This document shows, in pieces, positions 5,186 to 11,074 of a stretch of 11,074 nt of DNA. The notes under the pieces are model-generated. The model saw nothing but the letters and a program-made list of their open reading frames with translations. It had not been told where the DNA came from and made no database searches. Within the stretch, counting starts at the first letter, position 1. Every line of letters begins with the position of its first letter. A program made the position numbers and the translations under genes. Origin of the DNA: CAXBYZ01 sp043826085 (GTDB lineage: Bacteria > Patescibacteriota > Microgenomatia > UBA1400 > CG1-02-47-37); assembly GCA_043826085.1 (NCBI GenBank), contig JBDRQW010000099.1, positions 1-11,074 of the forward strand. Reading direction: 5' to 3'.

Positions 5186-6133
5186 TTAAAATCCACCAAC
5201 AACAGTGATTTTGGCTTTGATGGGTGGGTGATGTTTATAATTTTGAACTTCAAAATCTTTAAATTTAAAGTCATCGATATTTTTAATTTTTGGATTGATT
5301 TTCATGATAGGAAATGGTTTAGGTTTTCGACTAAGCTGTTGTTTAACTTGGTCAAAGTGGTTTTCGTAAATATGGGCATCGCCAAAAGTATGAACAAAGT
5401 AACCGGGCTTGTAACCGGTAACTTGGGCTAAAATTAAAGTAAGTAAGGCATAAGAAGCAATATTAAAAGGCACGCCCAAGAACATATCGGCTGATCTTTG
5501 ATAGAGTTGGAGAGAGAGTCTGTCTCCGGTAATATTGATATGATAAAAAGTATGACAGGGAGCAATGACCATAGATTCTTCTTTAGTTTTGGCCATTTCA
5601 TAGATGTAAGCCGGATTCCAGGCTGAAACAATGTAATGTTTTTTTTGAGGCTTGGTTCTAATTTTTTCCAAGACCCATTTTAGTTGGTCAATTTCCCTAC
5701 CATCTCCGGTGGGCCATCTTCGCCATTGAACTCCGTAAACCGGACCGAGCTCACCCCACTTAGCCATAAATTTTTTATCTTTAATGGCTTTATCTATAAA
5801 CTCTTCCATAGATAAATCCGGAACTTTCCCTTTTTCCATAAGTTGCTTATAAGGTTTATAAGCCCAGTCATCCCAAATATGAACGTTGTTATCAACAAGA
5901 TATTTTATATTTGAACTACCTGATAAAAACCAGATTAACTCGTGAATAATACCTCGTAAAAAAACTTTTTTAGTGGTGAGTAAAGGAAAGCCTTTGAAAA
6001 GATCAAAGCGGATTTGACAACCAAACAGACTTTTTAGTTTAACTCCGGTTGAATGACTAACTTTCCAAGTGCCGTTAGTTAGGATATTTTGAAGTAAATT
6101 TAAATATTGATATTCAGGGTGTTGTTTGATCAT
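5186..6133 (-). CDS. thyA: Thymidylate synthase (ThyA type)
   Basis: Methylates dUMP to dTMP using methylene-tetrahydrofolate. I place the start at the ATG at 6133 (MIKQHPEYQYLNLL, 315 residues) because a TTTACA-N17-TATGCT promoter ends 7 nt before it. The alternative ATG at 6145 (319 residues) would lie inside that -10 box. Catalytic parts are intact: APCHTFY with nucleophile Cys193, HELIWFLSG (Glu65), WDDWAY (Trp87, Trp90), GPVYG (Tyr133), QRSADMFLG (Arg213, Asp216), PFNIASYA (Asn224), and GDAHIYENH (His254, Tyr256). The roughly 50-residue insert before GELGPVYG matches the long form known from Lactobacillus casei. Odd: positions equal to E. coli Arg21, Arg126 and Arg127, which bind the dUMP phosphate, are Ser28, Lys165 and His166. 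It is the first gene of a tight four-gene cluster and abuts folA with no gap. Confidence 0.95.
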   Translation of the reverse strand: MIKQHPEYQYLNLLQNILTNGTWKVSHSTGVKLKSLFGCQIRFDLFKGFPLLTTKKVFLRGIIHELIWFLSGSSNIKYLVDNNVHIWDDWAYKPYKQLMEKGKVPDLSMEEFIDKAIKDKKFMAKWGELGPVYGVQWRRWPTGDGREIDQLKWVLEKIRTKPQKKHYIVSAWNPAYIYEMAKTKEESMVIAPCHTFYHINITGDRLSLQLYQRSADMFLGVPFNIASYALLTLILAQVTGYKPGYFVHTFGDAHIYENHFDQVKQQLSRKPKPFPIMKINPKIKNIDDFKFKDFEVQNYKHHPPIKAKITVVGGF

Positions 6134-6140
6134 TTCTTTA

Positions 6141-6169
6141 AGCATAGGAAAAATGGTTGTACTTGTAAA
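6141..6169 (-). promoter_or_regulatory. Putative leaderless-type promoter of thyA-folA-CMD-nuclease
   Basis: On the minus strand TTTACA (6169-6164), a 17-nt spacer, then TATGCT (6146-6141). The ATG at 6133 follows after 7 nt, so the message would have little or no leader. The upstream ATG at 6145 overlaps the -10 itself. Confidence 0.55.
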
Positions 6170-6186
6170 GCGAAATCTGCTATGAT
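6157..6186 (+). promoter_or_regulatory. Putative leaderless-type promoter of the SurA-N-like gene
   Basis: TTGTAC (6157-6162), an 18-nt spacer, then TATGAT (6181-6186); the ATG follows 6 nt later at 6193. The -35 is weak, sharing only TTG with the consensus. Its -35 lies next to the thyA -35 on the other strand. Confidence 0.5.
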
Positions 6187-6192
6187 AGAGAA

Positions 6193-6834
6193 ATGAAAAA
6201 ACAAAAAAAGTCTAAATCTTCAAAGAAATGTTGTTTTAAGAAGTTTGAGGGTTGTAAAAAGTTTTGTGGCAAAAATTGGAAGAAGTTTTTAGTGTTGGTT
6301 GGAATTCTTGGTCTTTTGGTTTATTTTAAAAGTATGATAGTGGTATCTTTTGTTAATAATCAGCCAATTTTTAGATGTAGTTATATTAAGGAACTTGAAG
6401 CACAGGGTGGAAAACAAATTTTAGATACGATGATAACTAAGGCTTTAATCCTTCAAGAAGCAAAGAAAAAAGGGATTGAAGTTAGTCGGGAAGAAATTGA
6501 TACTGAGTTAGTAAGAATTGAAGAAATTGCAAAACAACAAGGAATGGGCTTAGATGAATTGTTGGAATCACAAAATGTAAAAAGAGATGATTTAATAAAA
6601 CAAATTGAGATCCAAAAAATAGTCGAAAAATTAGCCGGTGAAGGGATTGCAATTAGTGACGAAGAAGCAAATTTATATTTGGAAGAAAATGCAGATTTTC
6701 TACCGGAAGATTCTACTCCTGAGGAGTTAATGAATATAGCTAAAGAACAATTAATACAACAACAACTAAATAGTAGTATTCAAGAAATGATTTTGAAATT
6801 AAAAGATGAGGCCAAGATAGTGAGTTGGCTTTAG
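6193..6834 (+). CDS. Membrane-anchored SurA N-terminal-domain-like protein (chaperone-type, no PPIase domain)
   Basis: A 213-residue protein. Residues 1-31 are a very basic cytoplasmic tail with four cysteines (13, 14, 21, 25). Residues 32-46 are a transmembrane anchor, and residues 50-213 are extracytoplasmic and almost all helical. The start of this part, VVSFVNNQPIFRCSYIKEL, and the following pattern (ILDTMITKALILQEAKKKGIEVSREEIDTEL) match the SurA/PrsA N-terminal chaperone domain. No parvulin prolyl-isomerase domain follows, and the last helix (about 180-211) would be the swapped C-terminal helix of that fold. Likely role: holding exported proteins during folding (inference). It is transcribed alone, away from thyA, and meets the gene encoded at 6831-7616 tail to tail with interlocked stop codons (4 bp). 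It starts 6 nt after a -10 box with no Shine-Dalgarno. Confidence 0.75.
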   Translation: MKKQKKSKSSKKCCFKKFEGCKKFCGKNWKKFLVLVGILGLLVYFKSMIVVSFVNNQPIFRCSYIKELEAQGGKQILDTMITKALILQEAKKKGIEVSREEIDTELVRIEEIAKQQGMGLDELLESQNVKRDDLIKQIEIQKIVEKLAGEGIAISDEEANLYLEENADFLPEDSTPEELMNIAKEQLIQQQLNSSIQEMILKLKDEAKIVSWL

Positions 6835-7616
6835 ATAGTTTTTGATTTTTCTAAAGATAGATTTCTAGTGATTGGTCCTAAGGGAATTTTGTTATCTTGG
6901 TCATCGATAAATAAAACAATGGTTTTACCTTTATGTTTGGTTGGATAATAATCCAAATCGTACATGACTTGTGGTGAGCCACCAAACTGTTTACCGGTCC
7001 ATTTGGCTGGGCCGGCATCGGCAATAACGGCAACCACCGCCCTACCATTATCCGGGTTGATAACTAAAACTTTTCGATATTTATACCAATCCCTTAATTC
7101 TTTTAATCGTTGTTTCCAATCCGGCAGATAGAGGGTTTGAACAGCTAAATAATATTTTTCTCTTTCGATATCACTGGAAGCCATCTGAGCTCGACTTTCA
7201 GCAAAGTAACCCCAAGCGCCTTTACCCGAAGCAATGCCGGCTGATTGAAAGTCCCGATCAGTAATTGTGTCTCCGGGAAATCTTAGTAAGTGTTGCTCTA
7301 AACCCATATAACCTACTTGGTGATTTAAACGATTGCCGTCGAGTTCAGCGTAAGCTTTGACTCCCAGAGTTTCTTTAATGTCTTGAGAGAGTTTGGTTAG
7401 TTCTTGCTCGGTTAAAATTCGACTGGATTGAGGAAGAGTTTTTTTGATTTTATCGGCAAGAAGTTTTCTTATTTCTTTAGTAGAAATTAGTCCAAGCGGA
7501 GCTCGAAGCTCGAGTGGTTTTTCCGGTAAACTTTTTATTTTATCTGAACCGGAAGATAAAAGGAGAGTGCCGGTAAGAGTGGCGGCGGCTAGAAAATTAG
7601 AAGATTTTTTGGGCAT
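6831..7616 (-). CDS. Secreted double-psi-beta-barrel (RlpA-like) candidate protein
   Basis: A 261-residue protein with an N-terminal signal sequence (residues 7-22, AAATLTGTLLLSS) and no lipobox Cys. Residues 45-85 are a charged helical segment. The region from about 157 to 235 (TLYLP...VLVINPDNGRAVVAVIADAGP...VMYDLDY) follows the order of strands and the D-x-GP motif (Asp200-Pro203) of RlpA/expansin-type double-psi barrels, which act on or bind peptidoglycan glycans. Similarity is motif-level only, and the segment 95-150 (NHQVGYMGLEQHLLRFPGD) is not one I recognise. It overlaps the end of gltX by 20 nt and is probably translated by coupling, so it shares the gltX promoter. There is no Shine-Dalgarno. 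If the barrel is real, the job is likely cell-wall remodelling (inference). Confidence 0.65.
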   Translation of the reverse strand: MPKKSSNFLAAATLTGTLLLSSGSDKIKSLPEKPLELRAPLGLISTKEIRKLLADKIKKTLPQSSRILTEQELTKLSQDIKETLGVKAYAELDGNRLNHQVGYMGLEQHLLRFPGDTITDRDFQSAGIASGKGAWGYFAESRAQMASSDIEREKYYLAVQTLYLPDWKQRLKELRDWYKYRKVLVINPDNGRAVVAVIADAGPAKWTGKQFGGSPQVMYDLDYYPTKHKGKTIVLFIDDQDNKIPLGPITRNLSLEKSKTI

Positions 7617-9021
7617 GTTGGAGACGTTTAATTACGGTTTCTTTTCCTAAAATTTCCAAGACGTCAAAAAGCGGTGGGGTAAAAGCCCTGCCGGTAATTG
7701 CCAGTCTTAGGGTCATAAAAGCGGGACGAGGTTTCAAGTTTTCTTTAGCTTGGAGTTGATGTAAAGCTTCTTCTATGGTTTTTATATTCCAATTTTTAAT
7801 ATCTTTAATAACGTTTTCAGCTTTGTTTAAATAATTTTTGGTTTGGTTTTTATCCATCTTTGATTCTTTTAAGATTTTTTTTAGGGAAAGCTCAGGTTGA
7901 GTAATAAAATAACTAACTAAATCTTTTACTTGAGATAAGTGCTCGATTCTTTGATTAATTAAAGTCCAAATTTTGCTAAATTTTTGAGGATTTAATTCTT
8001 TTGGAATAAAATTTTCTAATCTTTTTAAAATATCTTTCTCATCTAGTCTTCTTATCCATTGAGCGTTTATCCAATTGAGTTTATCAATATCGGCGATTGG
8101 TCCTTTTATATGCATGTTTTCAAACTCAAAATGTTTAATTAATTCATCAATGCCAAAAATTTCTTGACCCAAAGGATGATTCCAAACTCGAGTGGCTAAA
8201 AAATTAATAATGGCTTCTTTAAGGTAACCTTGATCAAGATACCAGTTAAACGAAGCGTGGCCATGACGCTTACTTAACTTAGAGCGGTCCGGATTTCGAA
8301 GAAGTGGGGTGTGAATAAACTTGGGTGGATTCCAATTAAAGTATTGGTATAACAAAACGTGTTTAGGGGCTGAACTGATCCACTCTTCTCCTCTAACCAT
8401 GTGAGTAATTTTCATTAAATGGTCATCGACCACTACGGCTAGATGATAAGTTGGGTAACCATCTGATTTTAGCAAAACTTGATCGTTGATAGTATTACTG
8501 TCAAACTTGATCTCGCCTCTAACCAAATCGTTTACAATAATTGTTTTGTTTTGGGGAATATTTAAGCGAATAACATGAGGGCTGGTTTTTAATTTATCTT
8601 TTATTTCTTTTTTGGAAAGAGAAAAACAATGTTTATCGTACATGGGTGGTTGACCATTTTTTTGCATTTCCTGATTAACTTGTTCAAGTCTTTCTTGGGA
8701 GCAAAAACAATAGTAAGCGTAATTTTGATCGATTAATTGTTTGGCGTATTTTTGGTAGATATTAAGTCTTTCTGATTGGCGGTAAGGGCCAAAACTTCCA
8801 CCATGTTTGATGCTTTCATCAGGAGTTAAGCCTAACCAATCTAGAGCATTAAAAATTGCTTGTTCCGAGTCTTTGACTTCTCGTTTTTTGTCTGTATCTT
8901 CGATACGAATAATAAATTTACCATTCTTTTTTTTAGCATAAACATAATCAAATAGGGCTTGAAATAAAGTACCGATGTGAGGATTGCCGGTTGGTGAGGG
9001 TGCCAGTCGAGTTCTTATCAT
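7597..9021 (-). CDS. gltX: Glutamyl-tRNA synthetase
   Basis: A 474-residue class I synthetase that charges tRNA-Glu. The HIGH-type motif is PSPTGNPHIGT (8-18) and the KMSKS-type motif is KLSKR (248-252). The Glu/ATP pocket shows IRIEDTD (39-44) and RGEEWISSAPKH (210-221). A zinc site of the C-x-C-x20-Y-x3-C form is visible at Cys105, Cys107, Tyr128 and Cys132. The C-terminal 160 residues are the helical anticodon-binding domain. Whether it is discriminating (tRNA-Glu only) or also makes Glu-tRNA-Gln for an amidotransferase cannot be decided here. The start at 9021 lies 8 nt after a TACAAT box. It heads a two-gene unit with the double-psi-barrel protein and is divergent from the gene encoded at 9065-10138. 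Confidence 0.97.
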   Translation of the reverse strand: MIRTRLAPSPTGNPHIGTLFQALFDYVYAKKKNGKFIIRIEDTDKKREVKDSEQAIFNALDWLGLTPDESIKHGGSFGPYRQSERLNIYQKYAKQLIDQNYAYYCFCSQERLEQVNQEMQKNGQPPMYDKHCFSLSKKEIKDKLKTSPHVIRLNIPQNKTIIVNDLVRGEIKFDSNTINDQVLLKSDGYPTYHLAVVVDDHLMKITHMVRGEEWISSAPKHVLLYQYFNWNPPKFIHTPLLRNPDRSKLSKRHGHASFNWYLDQGYLKEAIINFLATRVWNHPLGQEIFGIDELIKHFEFENMHIKGPIADIDKLNWINAQWIRRLDEKDILKRLENFIPKELNPQKFSKIWTLINQRIEHLSQVKDLVSYFITQPELSLKKILKESKMDKNQTKNYLNKAENVIKDIKNWNIKTIEEALHQLQAKENLKPRPAFMTLRLAITGRAFTPPLFDVLEILGKETVIKRLQHAQKIF

Positions 9022-9025
9022 TTAC

Positions 9026-9055
9026 TTGAATTGTAACAGAGAAAACAGCTATACT
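9026..9055 (+). promoter_or_regulatory. Putative leaderless-type promoter of the gene encoded at 9065-10138
   Basis: TTGAAT (9026-9031), 18-nt spacer, TATACT (9050-9055), then 9 nt to the ATG at 9065. Its -35 overlaps the gltX -10, and its -10 overlaps the gltX -35. Confidence 0.6.
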
Positions 9056-9058
9056 CAA
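9030..9058 (-). promoter_or_regulatory. Putative leaderless-type promoter of gltX
   Basis: On the minus strand TTGAGT (9058-9053), 17-nt spacer, TACAAT (9035-9030), then 8 nt to the ATG at 9021. It interlocks with the divergent promoter on the plus strand. Confidence 0.6.
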
Positions 9059-9064
9059 AGTAAT

Positions 9065-10138
9065 ATGGCAACATTAACTGAAACGGCTACAAGCACTAGA
9101 AAGGCAATTAAAATCGGAGGGTTGTTAATTATAGTATTTTTATTTTTTAAATTTAGCTTATTTGTCTACACAAACTTTATTAAGGTAATTAAGCCTCCAC
9201 CGGCACAACCGCCAACAGTCAGTTTTGGTAAATTGCCAACAATTGAGTTTCCTGAAAAACTTCATCCTGAGTTAACTTTAAGACTGGAGACACCGTCTGG
9301 TGGAACTCCGGACTTGGGAGATCGAGCCAGTGTTTACTTGATGCCAACTTTTAGATCTAGTTTTATGGCCTTGGGACAAGCTAAGGAGTTGGCAGCAAAA
9401 ATTAACTTTACCAAAGACCCCAAAGAAATTACTGAAAGAAGATATCGTTGGGAAACAGATGAGTTTTTGCCCAGCACTTTGGAGATGGATATTATTGATG
9501 GTTCATTTATATTAAAAAGAAACTGGCAGTCTGATCCAACGATTTTATCTGAAAAACAGTTGCCTGGAAAAGAACAGGTGGAGATTGAAACGAAAAACTT
9601 TTTGAGACAAATAGAGTTACTTTCTGATGGTATTCGTAAAGCGCGAGTGGAAGTAACTTATTTAACTTTTTCGGCTGGCCAATATACTAAGGCAATTAGT
9701 TTATCTGAAGCTGATTTTGTACAAGCGGATTTATATAGACCTGATATTAACGATCAGTTAGTTATGCCTCAAGATCCGAATAAAGGAGTGGTAAGAATTA
9801 TTTTCTCCGGATCAAGAGAAGCTGAAAAAAGAATTGTGCAGGCAGAATATAACTACTTTCCGGTTAACTTAAACCAACTGGCTACTTATCCAATAAAAAC
9901 GGCTAGTCAAGCATGGAGAGAATTACAAACCAGACAAGGATATATTGCAAGTATTGGTGAAAATATAAGCGAAGTGATAGCGATTAGAAAAATTTATCTT
10001 GGTTATTTTGATGGTGAATCTTCTTCCGGTTTTTTGCAACCAATAATTGTGTTTGAGGGTGATAATGATTTTTTTGGTTATGTTCAAGCTATTACTAATG
10101 AATGGCTGGAAAAACCTCTAACCACTGGTGGTTTGTAA
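9065..10138 (+). CDS. Membrane-anchored extracytoplasmic protein of unknown function
   Basis: A 357-residue protein with a short cytoplasmic tail, one transmembrane helix (17-36), a Pro-rich stalk (PPPAQPP, 44-50) and a large outer domain of about 300 residues rich in strands. The C-terminal part (TASQAWRELQTRQGYI...IRKIYLGYFDG...LQPIIVFEGD) has the order and spacing seen in YycH/YycI- and PepSY-like sensory or anti-protease domains, but this is only a resemblance. I do not recognise a named family. I use the ATG at 9065: it follows a TATACT box by 9 nt, whereas the in-frame ATG at 8984 lies inside gltX and upstream of the promoter. It is divergent from gltX, and its last 44 nt overlap the 3' end of the carboxypeptidase gene on the other strand. 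A cell-envelope role is plausible from topology and neighbour. Confidence 0.72.
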   Translation: MATLTETATSTRKAIKIGGLLIIVFLFFKFSLFVYTNFIKVIKPPPAQPPTVSFGKLPTIEFPEKLHPELTLRLETPSGGTPDLGDRASVYLMPTFRSSFMALGQAKELAAKINFTKDPKEITERRYRWETDEFLPSTLEMDIIDGSFILKRNWQSDPTILSEKQLPGKEQVEIETKNFLRQIELLSDGIRKARVEVTYLTFSAGQYTKAISLSEADFVQADLYRPDINDQLVMPQDPNKGVVRIIFSGSREAEKRIVQAEYNYFPVNLNQLATYPIKTASQAWRELQTRQGYIASIGENISEVIAIRKIYLGYFDGESSSGFLQPIIVFEGDNDFFGYVQAITNEWLEKPLTTGGL

Positions 10139-11048
10139 AAACCCAATCAATTAATTGAGTGGATTCACCAAAACGATCCTGACTTCCTAAAATGACCGTA
10201 ATAATTTCTTTATTTCCTCGCTGAGTGTAAGTAACTAAACACTCGCCGGCTAATTCCGTCCAACCGGTTTTGACTCCTTTTAAGCCTGAAACATTTCCCA
10301 GTAAATCATTGATGGTTTTTAAATCGTGAGTTATGGTGTTATCAATATCGGTAACCGTAATGCTTGAAATATTAACAATTTTTTTAAAAATAGGATTTTC
10401 CATAGCTACTACTGTTAGAATGGCAATGTCGTGAGTTGTGGTATAGTGGCCGTAAGAATCAAGACCGGAAGAATTTTGAAATTGAGTGTCGTGCAAGTTT
10501 AAGTCTTTGGCTTTGATGTTCATGGCTTTAATAAAACCTTCTTCACCATCTTGGTGAAGATTAGCAAGTACATAAGCGGCGTCATTTCCTGACTGAACCA
10601 AAAGACCGTAAAGCAAGTTTTCTATGGTAATTTTTTCCCCCACTTCAAGCTCCATAACTTGCCCAATGTTATTTAATGATTTGATAGTCACGACTTTATT
10701 TAGATCATAGCTATCTAGAATTACTAAAGCTGTCATAATTTTAGTAATGGAAGCCGGTGGAAGTTTTAAATCAGGATTTTTTTCATGAAGAATTGCTTTT
10801 GAATTTTGATCAATGACAATGACTGACTTGGCTGATAGATATGGAGCTTTTATACCGGTGTGATTAACAGGATAATCTGAGATTGATAAAAACTGATGAT
10901 TGGCTGGTCTGACTATTGGATTATTGTTGGACAAATCGAGAGAGGAGTAGTAATTTCTGGCAGGGAGCAGGCATAGGAAAATAAAAATAAATAAAAAATT
11001 AGTTTTTAATTTTGAAGATTTTTTTATGAAACTTATAAAAGATTTCAT
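10095..11048 (-). CDS. dacA: D-alanyl-D-alanine carboxypeptidase (PBP5/DacA-like, S11 family)
   Basis: A 317-residue penicillin-binding protein that trims the terminal D-Ala from murein stem peptides outside the membrane. The three active-site motifs are present: SITK (Ser100-Lys103, nucleophile Ser100), SGN (153-155) and KTG (260-262, in GVKTGWT). The N-terminal hydrophobic stretch (17-30) is a signal peptide or uncleaved anchor. The protein ends soon after the catalytic domain, so the C-terminal beta domain and amphipathic membrane helix of E. coli DacA are missing; anchoring would then depend on the N-terminus. The ATG at 11048 is preceded 6 nt upstream by a weak TAAGAT. The 3' end overlaps the convergent gene by 44 nt, with no clear terminator between them. 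Confidence 0.92.
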   Translation of the reverse strand: MKSFISFIKKSSKLKTNFLFIFIFLCLLPARNYYSSLDLSNNNPIVRPANHQFLSISDYPVNHTGIKAPYLSAKSVIVIDQNSKAILHEKNPDLKLPPASITKIMTALVILDSYDLNKVVTIKSLNNIGQVMELEVGEKITIENLLYGLLVQSGNDAAYVLANLHQDGEEGFIKAMNIKAKDLNLHDTQFQNSSGLDSYGHYTTTHDIAILTVVAMENPIFKKIVNISSITVTDIDNTITHDLKTINDLLGNVSGLKGVKTGWTELAGECLVTYTQRGNKEIITVILGSQDRFGESTQLIDWVFTNHQWLEVFPAIH

Positions 11049-11054
11049 TTTGCT

Positions 11055-11060
11055 ATCTTA
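11055..11060 (-). promoter_or_regulatory. Weak possible -10 box of the carboxypeptidase gene
   Basis: TAAGAT on the minus strand, 6 nt before the ATG at 11048, the same spacing as other -10 boxes here. The -35 would fall beyond the window, so it cannot be tested. Confidence 0.25.
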
Positions 11061-11074
11061 ATATGAAGTTCTTT

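Noticed and set aside
8984..9064. Upstream in-frame ATG extending the gene at 9065 by 27 codons
   Set aside because: It overlaps the gltX 5' end and precedes the promoter; the extra residues do not look like a signal sequence, while the 9065 start gives a normal anchor.
10120..10133. AACCAC-TG-GTGGTT as a bidirectional terminator
   Set aside because: The stem is short with an unrealistic 2-nt loop, no clear T-run follows on either strand, and it lies within coding sequence.
1..11074. CRISPR array, tRNA, rRNA, insertion sequence or UGA recoding
   Set aside because: No regularly spaced repeats, cloverleaf-like sequence or transposase seen; folA ends at TGA at the expected length, so recoding of UGA is not supported.

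Overview
The window looks like a piece of a small, gene-dense, AT-rich bacterial genome of the Candidate Phyla Radiation (Patescibacteria), most likely Microgenomates-like. This is an inference from gene content and style: a membrane-anchored thermonuclease with a C-terminal four-cysteine (sunset/Ada-like) domain, a secreted clan-A-type glycoside hydrolase, a SurA-N-type anchored protein, overlapping or abutting genes, and almost no intergenic space. TGA is used as a stop (folA), which argues against the CPR lineages that read UGA as glycine. No rRNA, tRNA, CRISPR array or insertion sequence is visible, and no gene-free stretch exceeds 100 bases.

Layout. 1-1265 (minus): secreted glycoside-hydrolase-like protein, C-terminus cut by the window edge. 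1304-1885 (minus): membrane-anchored lytic-transglycosylase-like protein with a Pro/Ser linker. 1893-3354 (minus): AbiEi/AbiEii toxin-antitoxin pair with a near-consensus promoter wrapped by a perfect 12-bp inverted repeat. 3450-6133 (minus): a tight cluster thyA - folA - carboxymuconolactone-decarboxylase-like - nuclease. 6193-6834 (plus): SurA-N-like anchored protein. 6831-9021 (minus): gltX followed by a secreted double-psi-barrel-like protein. 9065-10138 (plus): anchored extracytoplasmic protein of unknown function. 10095-11048 (minus): D-Ala-D-Ala carboxypeptidase.

How the genes fit together. thyA and folA form the dTMP/tetrahydrofolate cycle. The surface nuclease in the same cluster could feed nucleotide scavenging (inference). 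The nuclease, the transglycosylase-like protein, the glycoside hydrolase, the double-psi-barrel protein and the carboxypeptidase are all exported and act on DNA, murein or glycans. The AbiE cassette sits between the nuclease and transglycosylase genes. Those two genes share a nearly identical membrane-anchor sequence and a second short direct repeat, so the locus has been reshuffled.

The most interesting signals are: (i) the AbiE promoter/operator and the paired direct repeats around the cassette; (ii) -10 boxes only 6-9 nt before start codons at five genes, with no Shine-Dalgarno at any start, pointing to leaderless mRNAs; (iii) a divergent promoter pair at 9026-9058 in which each -10 overlaps the other's -35; (iv) GC-rich palindromes inside coding regions; (v) a thymidylate synthase lacking three of the four phosphate-binding arginines known from the E. 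coli enzyme.
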